Shown: positions 24,672 to 32,621 of the stretch, in pieces | Layout: the number at the start of each line of letters is the position of its first letter | Numbering within the stretch: the stretch's first letter is position 1 | NCBI GenBank assembly: GCA_018650185.1 | Contig: JABIGL010000081.1 | Location: 1-43,817, forward strand | Reading direction: 5' to 3' | Source of the DNA: Chloroflexota bacterium | GTDB taxonomy: Bacteria; Chloroflexota; Dehalococcoidia; Lucifugimonadales; Lucifugimonadaceae | DNA length: 43,817 nucleotides | Made by a program: the position numbers and the translations under genes | The notes under the pieces: generated by a model | Told to the model about the DNA's origin: nothing | Seen by the model: the letters and a program-made list of their open reading frames with translations, nothing else | The model's database searches: none

Positions 24672-26897
24672 TTACGACGTTGCAGACTTGATAGCGGCCG
24701 ATAAAGACTCGAATAACAACTGGTCGTCATTGTTGTCGGCAAATGCCAGCAGCGCTTCGATGGTCTCAATGTGACGAGATCTGTACTCAGTTTCCAGATC
24801 GCCCGTACCCACGGCAGACAGGTAGTCCGTAACGCCTCCAAGTACGAATCCGGCGACTCGCTCGGCACCGACCCTGTCCCTGAGCGCTGTGAGCAGCTCG
24901 GCGGCGGATTCGAGTCTTCGGTCTGGACCGACACCGAGGGCTGACCAGTAAGCGTCGTACACGATCGAGTTGAGCGTGTTGGTTAGATCATGCCCCCGGC
25001 CCACGTCCAGAGCGGCCAACATCAGATCAGCTGCTGTGCCTGCGTCAGTGAAGGCCAACTGCCGCAATATCCGTTCGGGCGTCGGCTCCGGACCTTCGTA
25101 GGTTGCAAGCAGGGCCGCAGACGATGCTGGATTCGCCCCAAACGCTCTTGCTGCAGCCTCACCGTGAGCTGTAACCCATGGCAGTGGCCTGAGATCGGTC
25201 TCACGGAATACCTGAAGCACGAGTTGCGGGTCCGAGACAGCGAGACCATCAAGCAGGTTGTAGATGGCCTCGTCATACGGCGCATCAATGGCGAAGTTGC
25301 CCGAGGTGTTCTCGGACAGTAACGCAACCCCGTCTATTAACGTATGTGACGATGCCCCGTTTGTGACCCTGGCTGCGTTCAACAAGCGTTCTGGTGTGAT
25401 CTCGCCCACACGGGCGGCGGAAGGGCGGACGTCGAGTAATCTCAGGAGGAATGCGTCGGGAAGTCCGCCGATCACATCGCGGGTCGCGTCCGGATCTGCA
25501 TCACGCATCGTGCTGAATATCGTGTCGATACTGCCGGCCAGCCGGTCATCGGGGAACTCTTTCAGGCGTTCTGCAAGCGCAATGGCCGCCACCACCGGGT
25601 CTGATTTACTTGCCTCAAGCGCTGCGTCTGCGATCGCCACCAGCTCACGCAGCTCAGCAGCGAAAATGCTGGCGGACGCCTCGATACCCTGGGCCTGCTC
25701 TGCAGAACCCTCTGGAAACAGGGTCAGTAACGCCCGGGCCTTCAAAAGTGGAGCGAAGTCCCGAACGTTTTGCGCGGCGGACGTGACGATGAGCGCTTGA
25801 TACCGTTCCGCCTGTTGTTCGGGAGACAGGGACTCTATTTCTCGGTACATATCAAGCGTCCGACCAAGCTCCTGCCCACGGGCACCTGTTCGATTGGCGA
25901 GCACTTCAGGGTGGTCGATGTGCAGGTCAAAGATGTCGCTCAGGTATCGCGCCCAGAAGTTGAAACCCCGATCAGTCCCTGTGGCGTCTGTCAGGGCGTT
26001 TCGTTGAGCTTTGATCTCGTCGAACTGGTCCGCAAAGTCGACCAACCGTTGCTTCTCTTCGCTTTCCAGGAGTGAAACGAGTTCGGTACTCAGCCCGACG
26101 CCATCAGGTTGAGAAACCCCTTCGTAAGACCCAAGCGGAAAATGCTGTAGCCCGAACACGCTCCCGGCGGCACCACGCTCATCGTCCTCCAGCGCAAACC
26201 ACCATCCAAGTGCGGCAGGCCAATCGTTCACGTCATCGGCTACACCCAAATCCGTGAGATATGCGGCGTAGTACTTCCTGAGAATTGGCGGGACCAGGTC
26301 AAGATCACCGCCCGTGAAGTAGATAAGCTCCGATTCTCCGAAATGCACCAGGTCTGGAAGATCACCACGGTCCAGATTCGGCAAGTTCCGGAATCGATCC
26401 CTGAGCGGTTCAAACCGATCGGGCGGTTGCCGCATGAACGTGAGTAGATCAGCACCGTAAGACTGCAACAGCGTTTCGGTGTCGGAATCAGGTCGACCTT
26501 CCACAGGGAACGCACCCCAGTAAGAATGGCCAAGTTCGTGGAGTACTGATTGTGGGATCGCCTGGCCCGCACCCGCCCATCCATCTACGCCGGTGCTGCC
26601 AAACCATGCCGGTTGACCCCGCATCTGCCGAAAGTCGTACGAGTTCTGCCACGCGACGCCGTCCGGAGAGAATCCCCAGATTGACTGAACTGTTTGGAGT
26701 CGATCTACGACCCAATCGCCCTCGCTGACAAGCTGAGTTGAGCCATCGGTGGCAACGCCCGGAGCCACGAGAGAGGCGGCCGGGTCGACCGTGAATTGGC
26801 CGGGTTCAGTGGTCTCTGGAGAACTGCACGCAACGGCAACCGTGGCTACGATTGCGATGAGCGCGAGGACCTTTGATGCAGTGACTGAAACTTTCAT
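24672..26897 (-). CDS. Large lipoprotein with an HExxH motif; family not recognised
   Basis: I do not recognise this family. It has 741 residues from the ATG at 26897 (MKVSVTASKVLALI). A lipoprotein signal ends at Cys24 (VAVAC-SSP), so the mature protein should be anchored outside the membrane. Residues 118-128 read VLHELGHSYWG, giving a zincin-type HExxH (His120, Glu121, His124). The third zinc ligand is not obvious, so peptidase activity is only possible. After about residue 330 the protein is Ala/Leu-rich and helical, with many repeats of about 40 residues by eye (APLLKARALLTL, AALEASKSDPVVAAIALAERL), perhaps an alpha-solenoid. The start was chosen for the signal peptide; an upstream extension to 27086 would bury it. 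It is divergent from the next gene, which also has HExxH. Confidence 0.75.
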   Translation of the reverse strand: MKVSVTASKVLALIAIVATVAVACSSPETTEPGQFTVDPAASLVAPGVATDGSTQLVSEGDWVVDRLQTVQSIWGFSPDGVAWQNSYDFRQMRGQPAWFGSTGVDGWAGAGQAIPQSVLHELGHSYWGAFPVEGRPDSDTETLLQSYGADLLTFMRQPPDRFEPLRDRFRNLPNLDRGDLPDLVHFGESELIYFTGGDLDLVPPILRKYYAAYLTDLGVADDVNDWPAALGWWFALEDDERGAAGSVFGLQHFPLGSYEGVSQPDGVGLSTELVSLLESEEKQRLVDFADQFDEIKAQRNALTDATGTDRGFNFWARYLSDIFDLHIDHPEVLANRTGARGQELGRTLDMYREIESLSPEQQAERYQALIVTSAAQNVRDFAPLLKARALLTLFPEGSAEQAQGIEASASIFAAELRELVAIADAALEASKSDPVVAAIALAERLKEFPDDRLAGSIDTIFSTMRDADPDATRDVIGGLPDAFLLRLLDVRPSAARVGEITPERLLNAARVTNGASSHTLIDGVALLSENTSGNFAIDAPYDEAIYNLLDGLAVSDPQLVLQVFRETDLRPLPWVTAHGEAAARAFGANPASSAALLATYEGPEPTPERILRQLAFTDAGTAADLMLAALDVGRGHDLTNTLNSIVYDAYWSALGVGPDRRLESAAELLTALRDRVGAERVAGFVLGGVTDYLSAVGTGDLETEYRSRHIETIEALLAFADNNDDQLLFESLSAAIKSATS

Positions 26898-26906
26898 TGC
26901 GTTGAG

Positions 26907-26912
26907 GTTATA
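26907..26912 (-). promoter_or_regulatory. -10 element (TATAAC) close to the lipoprotein start
   Basis: Read on the minus strand, TATAAC ends nine bases before the ATG at 26897. There is no Shine-Dalgarno between them (CTCAACGCA), so the transcript may be leaderless or nearly so. No good -35 box is visible. Confidence 0.3.
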
Positions 26913-27065
26913 CGTACATCTCGGCTTGCAGACCTCCCGAACTGCACTGAACGTCGTATATATCGTTAACAGTCGCGCATCACTGGCGACCCGTATCCTC
27001 CTCCGGACACCCTCGAACCCAAGGCTTGACCACTGCCCACCTCTGCCACAACAGGCCCCAGCGGA

Positions 27066-28397
27066 TTGCTCATCACCGCGGCACATGTCGTCCTGATGTT
27101 GCTGCGCGTGCTCAGTTGGCCATTCCGCAGCATCTGGAAAACCCTCAAGAGTCGACGCCTCTGGAAGGGCGCCTTGATCTTGTTTGTCGTCGTGTTGTTG
27201 CTCTTCACCTCCCGTTCAACGCGTGTTCTCAGCCCGGCACAATCGGCAGCACGCGGCTACGAATACGGCCTCGTCGGGTGGGAGGTCTCTAACTTCCTCG
27301 ACAAATGGGTGCATCAGGTCAAGGAATTCATCCTGGGGCTCGGCGCCTCCGAGGAGGAAAAGCGACAAGACCTGGACCGATACCTTGAGCTCAATGATGA
27401 GATTGCCTCCGCTGAAGGCGAACTTGATCGAGCTGCGTCCGCGGCAGAACCAGATCCGGAGTTACTTGCTTCACTTCAGGAAGCGCTAGACCGGCTTGAG
27501 TCTGAACGCCGAGGTCTGCGCAACGATGTCGAAGAGCTACTTGAGTCCACCATCGACGCCGTACTTCGGGATCTGGATATCGGTGAGTTAGGACCGCTCA
27601 CCTGGCCGCCCGTAGATTTCAGATTGGACTCAACCCCGCGCGTCCTCATCACGTCTCCAAGAGATCGCATCCAACGTCGTGAGTCGATCTTGATCGATGC
27701 CGACATCACACTGGCTCAGCGAGAAGACATAGAAACAAAGGTCTACGACCTGGATCCGGACCTGTCCTCCATCGTGCTTGGCACTGGCGGCGTCGCCACA
27801 TTCCCGACCGTCATCCCGGACGATCGTGACCTGCTCTCCACCCTGGATGTCGCTGCCCACGAATGGCTCCACGCGTACCTGATATTCAAACCACTTGGCC
27901 GAGCGTACTGGGGTAGTTCCGACCTGACCACGTTGAACGAAACGGTGGCGAACATATTTGGCGAAGAGGTCGGGCGCATCGCTTACGAGCGAATAACTGG
28001 AGAGACGTTGCCTCCTCCTGCCCCATTCATACCGGAGCCTCCCGAAGATCCTGATCCTGACGCATTCAGCTTCCGTGAGTTCATGCGTGAGACACGCTTG
28101 ACCACGGACGAAATGTTGGCCGAGGGCGAGATCGAAGGTGCCGAGGCGTACATGGAGGAGCGAAGGATTGAGTTGCAGGACCACGGGATATTCATCCGGA
28201 AGATCAATCAGGCCTACTTCGCGTTCAACGGCTCGTACGGCGACAACCCGGCGTCGGTCAGTCCGATAGGCGCACAGGTACAAGAATTACGGACATACGT
28301 CGAAAACGTCGGCGATCTCGTAAAAGCCATACAGGGGACAAATAGTTACGCAGGATTCATAGAGACGCTTGAACGGGAGCGGGCGGACGGCGGGTAA
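27066..28397 (+). CDS. Membrane-anchored protein with coiled coil and HExxH...NE metallopeptidase motif
   Basis: Predicted membrane-tethered zinc peptidase of 443 residues, not assigned to a named family. Order: basic N-terminus, one membrane helix (about 35-47, ALILFVVVLLLF), a charged heptad-like region (96-165) likely to be a coiled coil, then a catalytic-type domain. That domain carries HEWLH (265-269), with NETVANIFGEEV at 291-302, where Glu292 would be the third ligand as in gluzincins. NQAYFAFNGSYGDNP (381-395) recalls the putative aminopeptidases of PF10023, a weak resemblance. The basic segment precedes the helix, so the domain should lie outside the cytoplasm. The start is uncertain: TTG at 27066 or ATG at 27096, neither with a Shine-Dalgarno. 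It is divergent from the HExxH lipoprotein and upstream of hflK. Confidence 0.75.
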   Translation: MLITAAHVVLMLLRVLSWPFRSIWKTLKSRRLWKGALILFVVVLLLFTSRSTRVLSPAQSAARGYEYGLVGWEVSNFLDKWVHQVKEFILGLGASEEEKRQDLDRYLELNDEIASAEGELDRAASAAEPDPELLASLQEALDRLESERRGLRNDVEELLESTIDAVLRDLDIGELGPLTWPPVDFRLDSTPRVLITSPRDRIQRRESILIDADITLAQREDIETKVYDLDPDLSSIVLGTGGVATFPTVIPDDRDLLSTLDVAAHEWLHAYLIFKPLGRAYWGSSDLTTLNETVANIFGEEVGRIAYERITGETLPPPAPFIPEPPEDPDPDAFSFREFMRETRLTTDEMLAEGEIEGAEAYMEERRIELQDHGIFIRKINQAYFAFNGSYGDNPASVSPIGAQVQELRTYVENVGDLVKAIQGTNSYAGFIETLERERADGG

Positions 28398-28498
28398 CGG
28401 ACCGTGCTTCAGAATTCTCGGTTAGCAAAAGATCGGGGAGAGCTGAATCACAGCCCCCAGTAATGAATCCGACTCAAGGCATTCCGGTGTGCCTCAGG

Positions 28499-28504
28499 TA
28501 TACT
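28499..28504 (+). promoter_or_regulatory. -10-like TATACT upstream of hflK
   Basis: TATACT lies about 170 bases before the hflK start in a 274-base gap. No clear -35 or extended -10 accompanies it. If real, hflKC has a promoter separate from the metallopeptidase-like gene and a long leader that contains the hairpin at 28631-28661. Confidence 0.3.
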
Positions 28505-28630
28505 TTCCGGTGGTCTGGCAAGAGAACGCGTATGCGTTCGCCGGGCACAAGAAAATTTTGGCCTCCGATACGGATAACGTTTTGTTTCGGGAGTCGCCAA
28601 ATTGCAATCAGGCGGGGCCTTCGCGCCACC

Positions 28631-28661
28631 GCCGGGCGGCGGGCGATTGAACGCCGCCGGC
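28631..28661 (+). promoter_or_regulatory. GC-rich hairpin abutting the hflK ribosome-binding site
   Basis: GCCGGGCGGCG (28631-28641) pairs with CGCCGCCGGC (28652-28661) with one bulged G, leaving a 10-base loop. The AGGAG Shine-Dalgarno of hflK begins immediately after the stem (28662). The structure could therefore limit ribosome access or protect the transcript. Confidence 0.4.
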
Positions 28662-28671
28662 AGGAGTGATA

Positions 28672-29835
28672 ATGGCCGCTGGTAGCGATTCCATACCCCA
28701 GACTGGACCGGGCATGGGACGGGACGAAATGTACCGCCCACCGGAGGACGGTGGCGGAGATAATGGCGGAAACGCCGGCCGCGAGCAGGTCTCGTTAGAA
28801 GACCTGATCGGGCGCTTTAAGGGCGGATTGCCGCCACTCGGGTTTCTCGGCGGAGGCGGTTTCAGCCTGATCGTACTGATCGGCATGATCGTTGCCGCCG
28901 TTATCTGGGTGGCCTCCGGCATTTTCACCGTCGACCCTGACGAGCAAGCCGCCCTTCGGTTGTTCGGTAAGTTCGACAGCACCGCAGGTTCAGGTCTGAA
29001 CTGGTGGTGGCCGGCTCCGGTCGGTCAGCGTGACATTATCCAGGTCACACAGACCCGGACCCTTGAACTTGGCTTCCGTAGCGGTAGCGAGGGCGTGTCA
29101 TCTGTCGTCCAGGTACCGGGCGAAGCTCAGATGATTACGGGTGACGAGAACATCGTCGACGTCGGCGCTGTCATCCAGTACCGGATCACCGATATCGGCA
29201 ATTACCTGTTTAATGTTGATGACCCGGGCGACCCGGATCGAGGCGTCAGTAGCGGACGGCCAGATGGTCGAACGCTACGGGACGTTGCGGAGACGGCGCT
29301 CAGACAGGTCATCGGATCACGAACGATCGACGATGCACTGACGGAAGGACGAGAGCAGATCCAGGAGGACACACGCCTCCAGATGCAAAACCTGCTTAAC
29401 TTCTACCGCTCCGGCATCAACGTAATCTCCGTACTTCTCCAGAATGTGAACCCGCCGGAAGAAGTGCGGGACGCGTTTGAAGACGTTGTAGTTGCGCAGG
29501 AAGAGAAAGAACGGTTGAGGAACCTGGCTGATGCCTACGAGGCGGACCAGCTTCCAAGGGCACTTGGTGAAGCGAAACGCATTACCGAGGCGGCTGAAGG
29601 TTTCAAGGCCGGACGTATCGCACTTGCAACTGGTGAAGCTGAAGGATTCAAGAGCCTCCTGGAGGGTTACTTGAACTCCAAGGACATCACCCGTCAGCGC
29701 CTCTACCTTGAGGCGATGGAGGAGATACTTCCGGGTACCACGAAGTTTGTCGTGACCGGTGAGGTCGCCGACGGCGTTCTTCCGTTCTTACCGCTCAGCT
29801 CCTCCGGGAGTACGGGCGTAGGGGGAGGACAGTAA
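28672..29835 (+). CDS. hflK: HflK, prohibitin-like regulator of FtsH
   Basis: Membrane subunit of the HflKC complex, which encloses and modulates the FtsH protease; 387 residues. A flexible Gly-rich N-terminus (EDGGGDNGGNAG) leads to one membrane helix (about 64-84), followed by the SPFH/band 7 domain starting at FTVDPDEQAALRLFGK, with NWWWPAPVGQRDIIQV typical of HflK. A helical, charged region follows (QEEKERLRNLADAYEADQLPRALGEAKRI split across about 275-315). The ATG at 28672 was chosen because AGGAG lies five bases upstream; GTG six bases earlier is too close to it. hflC follows one base after the stop, so the two are translationally coupled. No ftsH gene is in the window. Confidence 0.93.
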   Translation: MAAGSDSIPQTGPGMGRDEMYRPPEDGGGDNGGNAGREQVSLEDLIGRFKGGLPPLGFLGGGGFSLIVLIGMIVAAVIWVASGIFTVDPDEQAALRLFGKFDSTAGSGLNWWWPAPVGQRDIIQVTQTRTLELGFRSGSEGVSSVVQVPGEAQMITGDENIVDVGAVIQYRITDIGNYLFNVDDPGDPDRGVSSGRPDGRTLRDVAETALRQVIGSRTIDDALTEGREQIQEDTRLQMQNLLNFYRSGINVISVLLQNVNPPEEVRDAFEDVVVAQEEKERLRNLADAYEADQLPRALGEAKRITEAAEGFKAGRIALATGEAEGFKSLLEGYLNSKDITRQRLYLEAMEEILPGTTKFVVTGEVADGVLPFLPLSSSGSTGVGGGQ

Positions 29836-29836
29836 G

Positions 29837-30919
29837 ATGCGTAAAATTGCAATTCCTCTCCTGATCATCCTGATCGTCGTCGGTGTCGTGGCGTCCCAGA
29901 CGCTCTATATCGTCGATGTAACTCAGGTCGCTATCGTTACCAGGCTTGGTGAATTCCAGGAGTCCAAGAGGGACCCGGGGCTGGCCGTTAAGGTTCCCTT
30001 CGTTGAGTCAGTAACCAAACTAGACAAGCGCCTGCTTCGTGTAGACGCCCCACCGGCATCCCTGCTGACGCTGGACAAACGTACATTGGTGATCGATGCG
30101 TTCGCGCGCTACCGCATCACCGATCCGCTGATCTTCTTCCAGGCCCTCCGCACGGAGGCCAGCGCGGAAGCGAGAATTGGCGACATCGTCAACTCAAACC
30201 TCCGTCGTGAAGTGGCGTTGGATCTCCAGTCAGAGATCATCGACATCACCCGTGAAGAGATCATGCAGCGGGTCACGGCTTCATCCAAGTTGCTGGACAT
30301 CACCCGTGAAGACGCGGAAGCGCTCCCCGGTGGTCTCCGAGACCCGAGTTTGACGATAGTCATCGCAGGTCGAGCCGTCGCGGAGGATGAAGAGCCGATC
30401 AGGGATCGGATTCCCACGCCGGAGCAGCTTGAGGCGATCATCAACAGTCCGGCGCCGCTTGATTTCGGGCTCGATATCGAGAATTTCCGGTATCGCGTGC
30501 CGCTCAATGACCGTTTCGGCATTGAAGTTGTTGATGTGCGGATCAAACGCGCTGACTTCCCGTCCAACGTCTCCAGTTCGGTGTTCGACAGGATGCGTGC
30601 TGAACGTGAGCGGATTGCCTCCGCTGAACGGGCGGAAGGGGCTCAGATTGACCTTGAGAAGCGTGCTGATGTAGACCGTCAGGTCGAGATCATCACGCAG
30701 ACTGCGCAGGGTGACTCCGCCAGAATCCGAGGTGAGGCTGAAGGAGAGGCGATCGGAATCCTGGCTGAGCAACTGGGGCGTGATGAAGAGTTCTACGCGT
30801 TTACCCGGTCACTCGAGGCGTACAAGGCACTGCTAGCACAGGACTCTACGTTGATTCTCAACGTGGATAGTGATCTCTGGCGCTACCTTGAATCGCCATC
30901 GCTACCGGCAGACCGCTAG
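29837..30919 (+). CDS. hflC: HflC, prohibitin-like regulator of FtsH
   Basis: Partner of HflK, 360 residues. One N-terminal membrane helix (4-20) is followed by the SPFH domain (YIVDVTQVAIVTRLGEF, then LAVKVPFVESVTKLDKRLL). The central insertion at about 160-225 is also present in long HflC proteins such as that of E. coli. The conserved block FGIEVVDVRIKRADFP and the closing EEFYAFTRSLEAYKALLA with DSDLWRYL are diagnostic of HflC rather than HflK. GGGGAGG precedes the ATG. A strong hairpin terminator follows 22 bases after the stop. Confidence 0.93.
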   Translation: MRKIAIPLLIILIVVGVVASQTLYIVDVTQVAIVTRLGEFQESKRDPGLAVKVPFVESVTKLDKRLLRVDAPPASLLTLDKRTLVIDAFARYRITDPLIFFQALRTEASAEARIGDIVNSNLRREVALDLQSEIIDITREEIMQRVTASSKLLDITREDAEALPGGLRDPSLTIVIAGRAVAEDEEPIRDRIPTPEQLEAIINSPAPLDFGLDIENFRYRVPLNDRFGIEVVDVRIKRADFPSNVSSSVFDRMRAERERIASAERAEGAQIDLEKRADVDRQVEIITQTAQGDSARIRGEAEGEAIGILAEQLGRDEEFYAFTRSLEAYKALLAQDSTLILNVDSDLWRYLESPSLPADR

Positions 30920-30940
30920 ACCGAACGACCGGTTAGATAA

Positions 30941-30979
30941 GAAGACGCCGCCGTGGCTTAATTGCCGGGCGGCGTCTTC
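30941..30979. terminator. Strong bidirectional hairpin between hflC and the HPP gene
   Basis: A 12-bp perfect stem (GAAGACGCCGCC at 30941-30952 with GGCGGCGTCTTC at 30968-30979) and a 15-base loop in the convergent gap. On the minus strand the flank reads TTATCTAA, a weak U-rich tail. It can serve both genes. Confidence 0.75.
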
Positions 30980-31013
30980 GCGTTTGCGGCTCGGTCAGCC
31001 CTGTTTGGTGCGA

Positions 31014-31541
31014 TCAAAGTAGGTTTTGCAGCCGGTCTCGAAGTAGCGCCCGGACCAGCGAAAGGATTACCGCTGCGGTCAATATGAAGGCGATAAAGGT
31101 GAAAGAAAATCCACCGACAATGATTCCGAAGGCCGTGCCGGCTGCCGGTGGATGCTCGGTATTGGTGGTCGCCATCACGAGAACGGACAGCCCTACGGCC
31201 GCTGCACCGAAGATATCAATCTGAAGGTTTGAAGCCGCGTTGGCATCACCGGACACCAGGTTCAGCGCACCCCAGAGCAACAATCCAACCAGGACGCTGA
31301 CGACATGACCGCCGACAACCCTTCGCGATGACGCTGCGATTGAGTGCGGAACCACGAACACGGTTGCAGTAGACGACGCGATCGTGACGACGATGATGCC
31401 GTCAGATACACCCTGCTCGATCAGCAAGATAGCAAGCAGCGCCAGTGAGGCCAGCGTCGCCTGAACTATGTACGGCCGTACGCGTCCCCTTATGTGGGAC
31501 TTCTCAAACGCGGCCGGTGTATGTGGTGTGTGAAGTCGCAT
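31014..31541 (-). CDS. HPP family membrane protein
   Basis: Integral membrane protein of 175 residues. The family-naming His-Pro-Pro is at 130-132 in TEHPPAAGTAFG. Four hydrophobic stretches are visible: 25-42, 46-66, 78-96 and 110-126, with further hydrophobic sequence at 137-163. HPP proteins are suggested to be transporters, and some plant and cyanobacterial members are linked to nitrite transport; the role here is unknown. There is no convincing Shine-Dalgarno before the ATG. Upstream lies a spaced inverted repeat (31570-31631). Confidence 0.82.
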   Translation of the reverse strand: MRLHTPHTPAAFEKSHIRGRVRPYIVQATLASLALLAILLIEQGVSDGIIVVTIASSTATVFVVPHSIAASSRRVVGGHVVSVLVGLLLWGALNLVSGDANAASNLQIDIFGAAAVGLSVLVMATTNTEHPPAAGTAFGIIVGGFSFTFIAFILTAAVILSLVRALLRDRLQNLL

Positions 31542-31569
31542 CGCATGAAGATGTGCACTCGTCCGGTTT

Positions 31570-31631
31570 CATCTCACAGGAGAGGACCGATCAGGGCGCG
31601 CAGCGATGTTGAATACTAGACCTGTGAGATG
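31570..31631. repeat. Spaced 11-bp inverted repeat upstream of the HPP gene
   Basis: CATCTCACAGG (31570-31580) and CCTGTGAGATG (31621-31631) are perfect inverted copies 40 bases apart. A smaller inverted repeat ATTCC-TACGT-GGAAT follows at 31636-31650. The region separates the epimerase stop from the HPP start. It may be a paired operator or a long-loop terminator. Confidence 0.5.
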
Positions 31632-31685
31632 TGAAATTCCTACGTGGAATGATTCGCGTTGTGTTAAATAAGCGCCACGCCGTAC

Positions 31686-32459
31686 CTACTCTGGACGCTC
31701 CATAGGCCACTCCGGGATGCCATCTTCAGGTACGAAACCGAGAACCTCACGTGCGTGTTCGATGTCCCGGTAACGGCCTTTGTTATCGGACACGGCGTAG
31801 AAGAGGTCGAACCTCACGGAGTCCGGCGCTGTCACGGATTTTTCTACCATCTGCGTGACGTCCCTGTGACTGCAGTACACCGCTGCATGTCGGGCGTCAT
31901 ACGGCCAGTCTTCTTTGACGACCCGGCCGATTCTGATGCATATAACGGACATCCCGTGTGCATCGGAATAGTAGCGACCCAGGGCTTCGCCCCATAGCTT
32001 TGCCGCTCCATAAATACCGTTTGGACGTGGTGGATCCTGTGGCGTAAGAATCGGGCGTGGCGACGGCACGTCGTCCCAGCGTGCGTCAACCATGGCCTTG
32101 ATGGGCTCGTCAGCCTCGTACTGCATCTGCGTTGCGCCTGAGCTGCCAAAGATGACGCGCTGAACACCGGCTTCACGCGCTGCTTCAAACACGTTGTACG
32201 CGCCGATGATGTTGCCCGATACCTGCCCGGAGAACTCGGATCCCAGGTAAGCCGCCATGTGGACCACGGTGTCGATGCCATCAAACGCCGGACGAATGGC
32301 GTCCAGGTCTGAAATGTCAGCCTGAACGCAGTCGACACCCTCCACCGGCGAACGATTCAGAGCGCGCACGTAGTTGTCTCTAGCCAGCGACCGACCGACC
32401 ATGCCGCCGATCATCCCGCTCATGCCGGTCACCAGAATGCGTTTGCCGCCCTGTGTCAT
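31686..32459 (-). CDS. NAD-dependent epimerase/dehydratase (extended SDR)
   Basis: NAD(P)-dependent enzyme of 257 residues, shorter than typical sugar-nucleotide epimerases (about 310-340). The Rossmann motif is GMSGMIG (12-18). The catalytic set is Ser106/107 in FGSSGAT with Tyr150 and Lys154 in YGAAKLWGE. The C-terminal substrate domain is small (from about 185), resembling uronate dehydrogenase-like SDRs rather than GalE. GGAG lies seven bases before the ATG. It is divergent from the DUF362 gene across 162 bases. The substrate is unknown; a sugar or uronic acid is possible. Confidence 0.87.
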   Translation of the reverse strand: MTQGGKRILVTGMSGMIGGMVGRSLARDNYVRALNRSPVEGVDCVQADISDLDAIRPAFDGIDTVVHMAAYLGSEFSGQVSGNIIGAYNVFEAAREAGVQRVIFGSSGATQMQYEADEPIKAMVDARWDDVPSPRPILTPQDPPRPNGIYGAAKLWGEALGRYYSDAHGMSVICIRIGRVVKEDWPYDARHAAVYCSHRDVTQMVEKSVTAPDSVRFDLFYAVSDNKGRYRDIEHAREVLGFVPEDGIPEWPMERPE

Positions 32460-32621
32460 CTACTTACTCCGTCATGTATTTGGGAGTCCCGGACCGGGGC
32501 TCAGGTGCATTATTCGGCCAGCAGGCGATGGGAGCAAGGCCCGGCAATTTACGTCGCAGATGCTTTACCATTCCATGAAGCCGGGAGACGAACCTATCTG
32601 TTGACTGTGATGGAGACGAAC

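Noticed and set aside
26898-27086. N-terminal extension of the HExxH lipoprotein up to 27086
   Set aside because: It would hide a clear lipoprotein signal peptide and run into the divergent gene.
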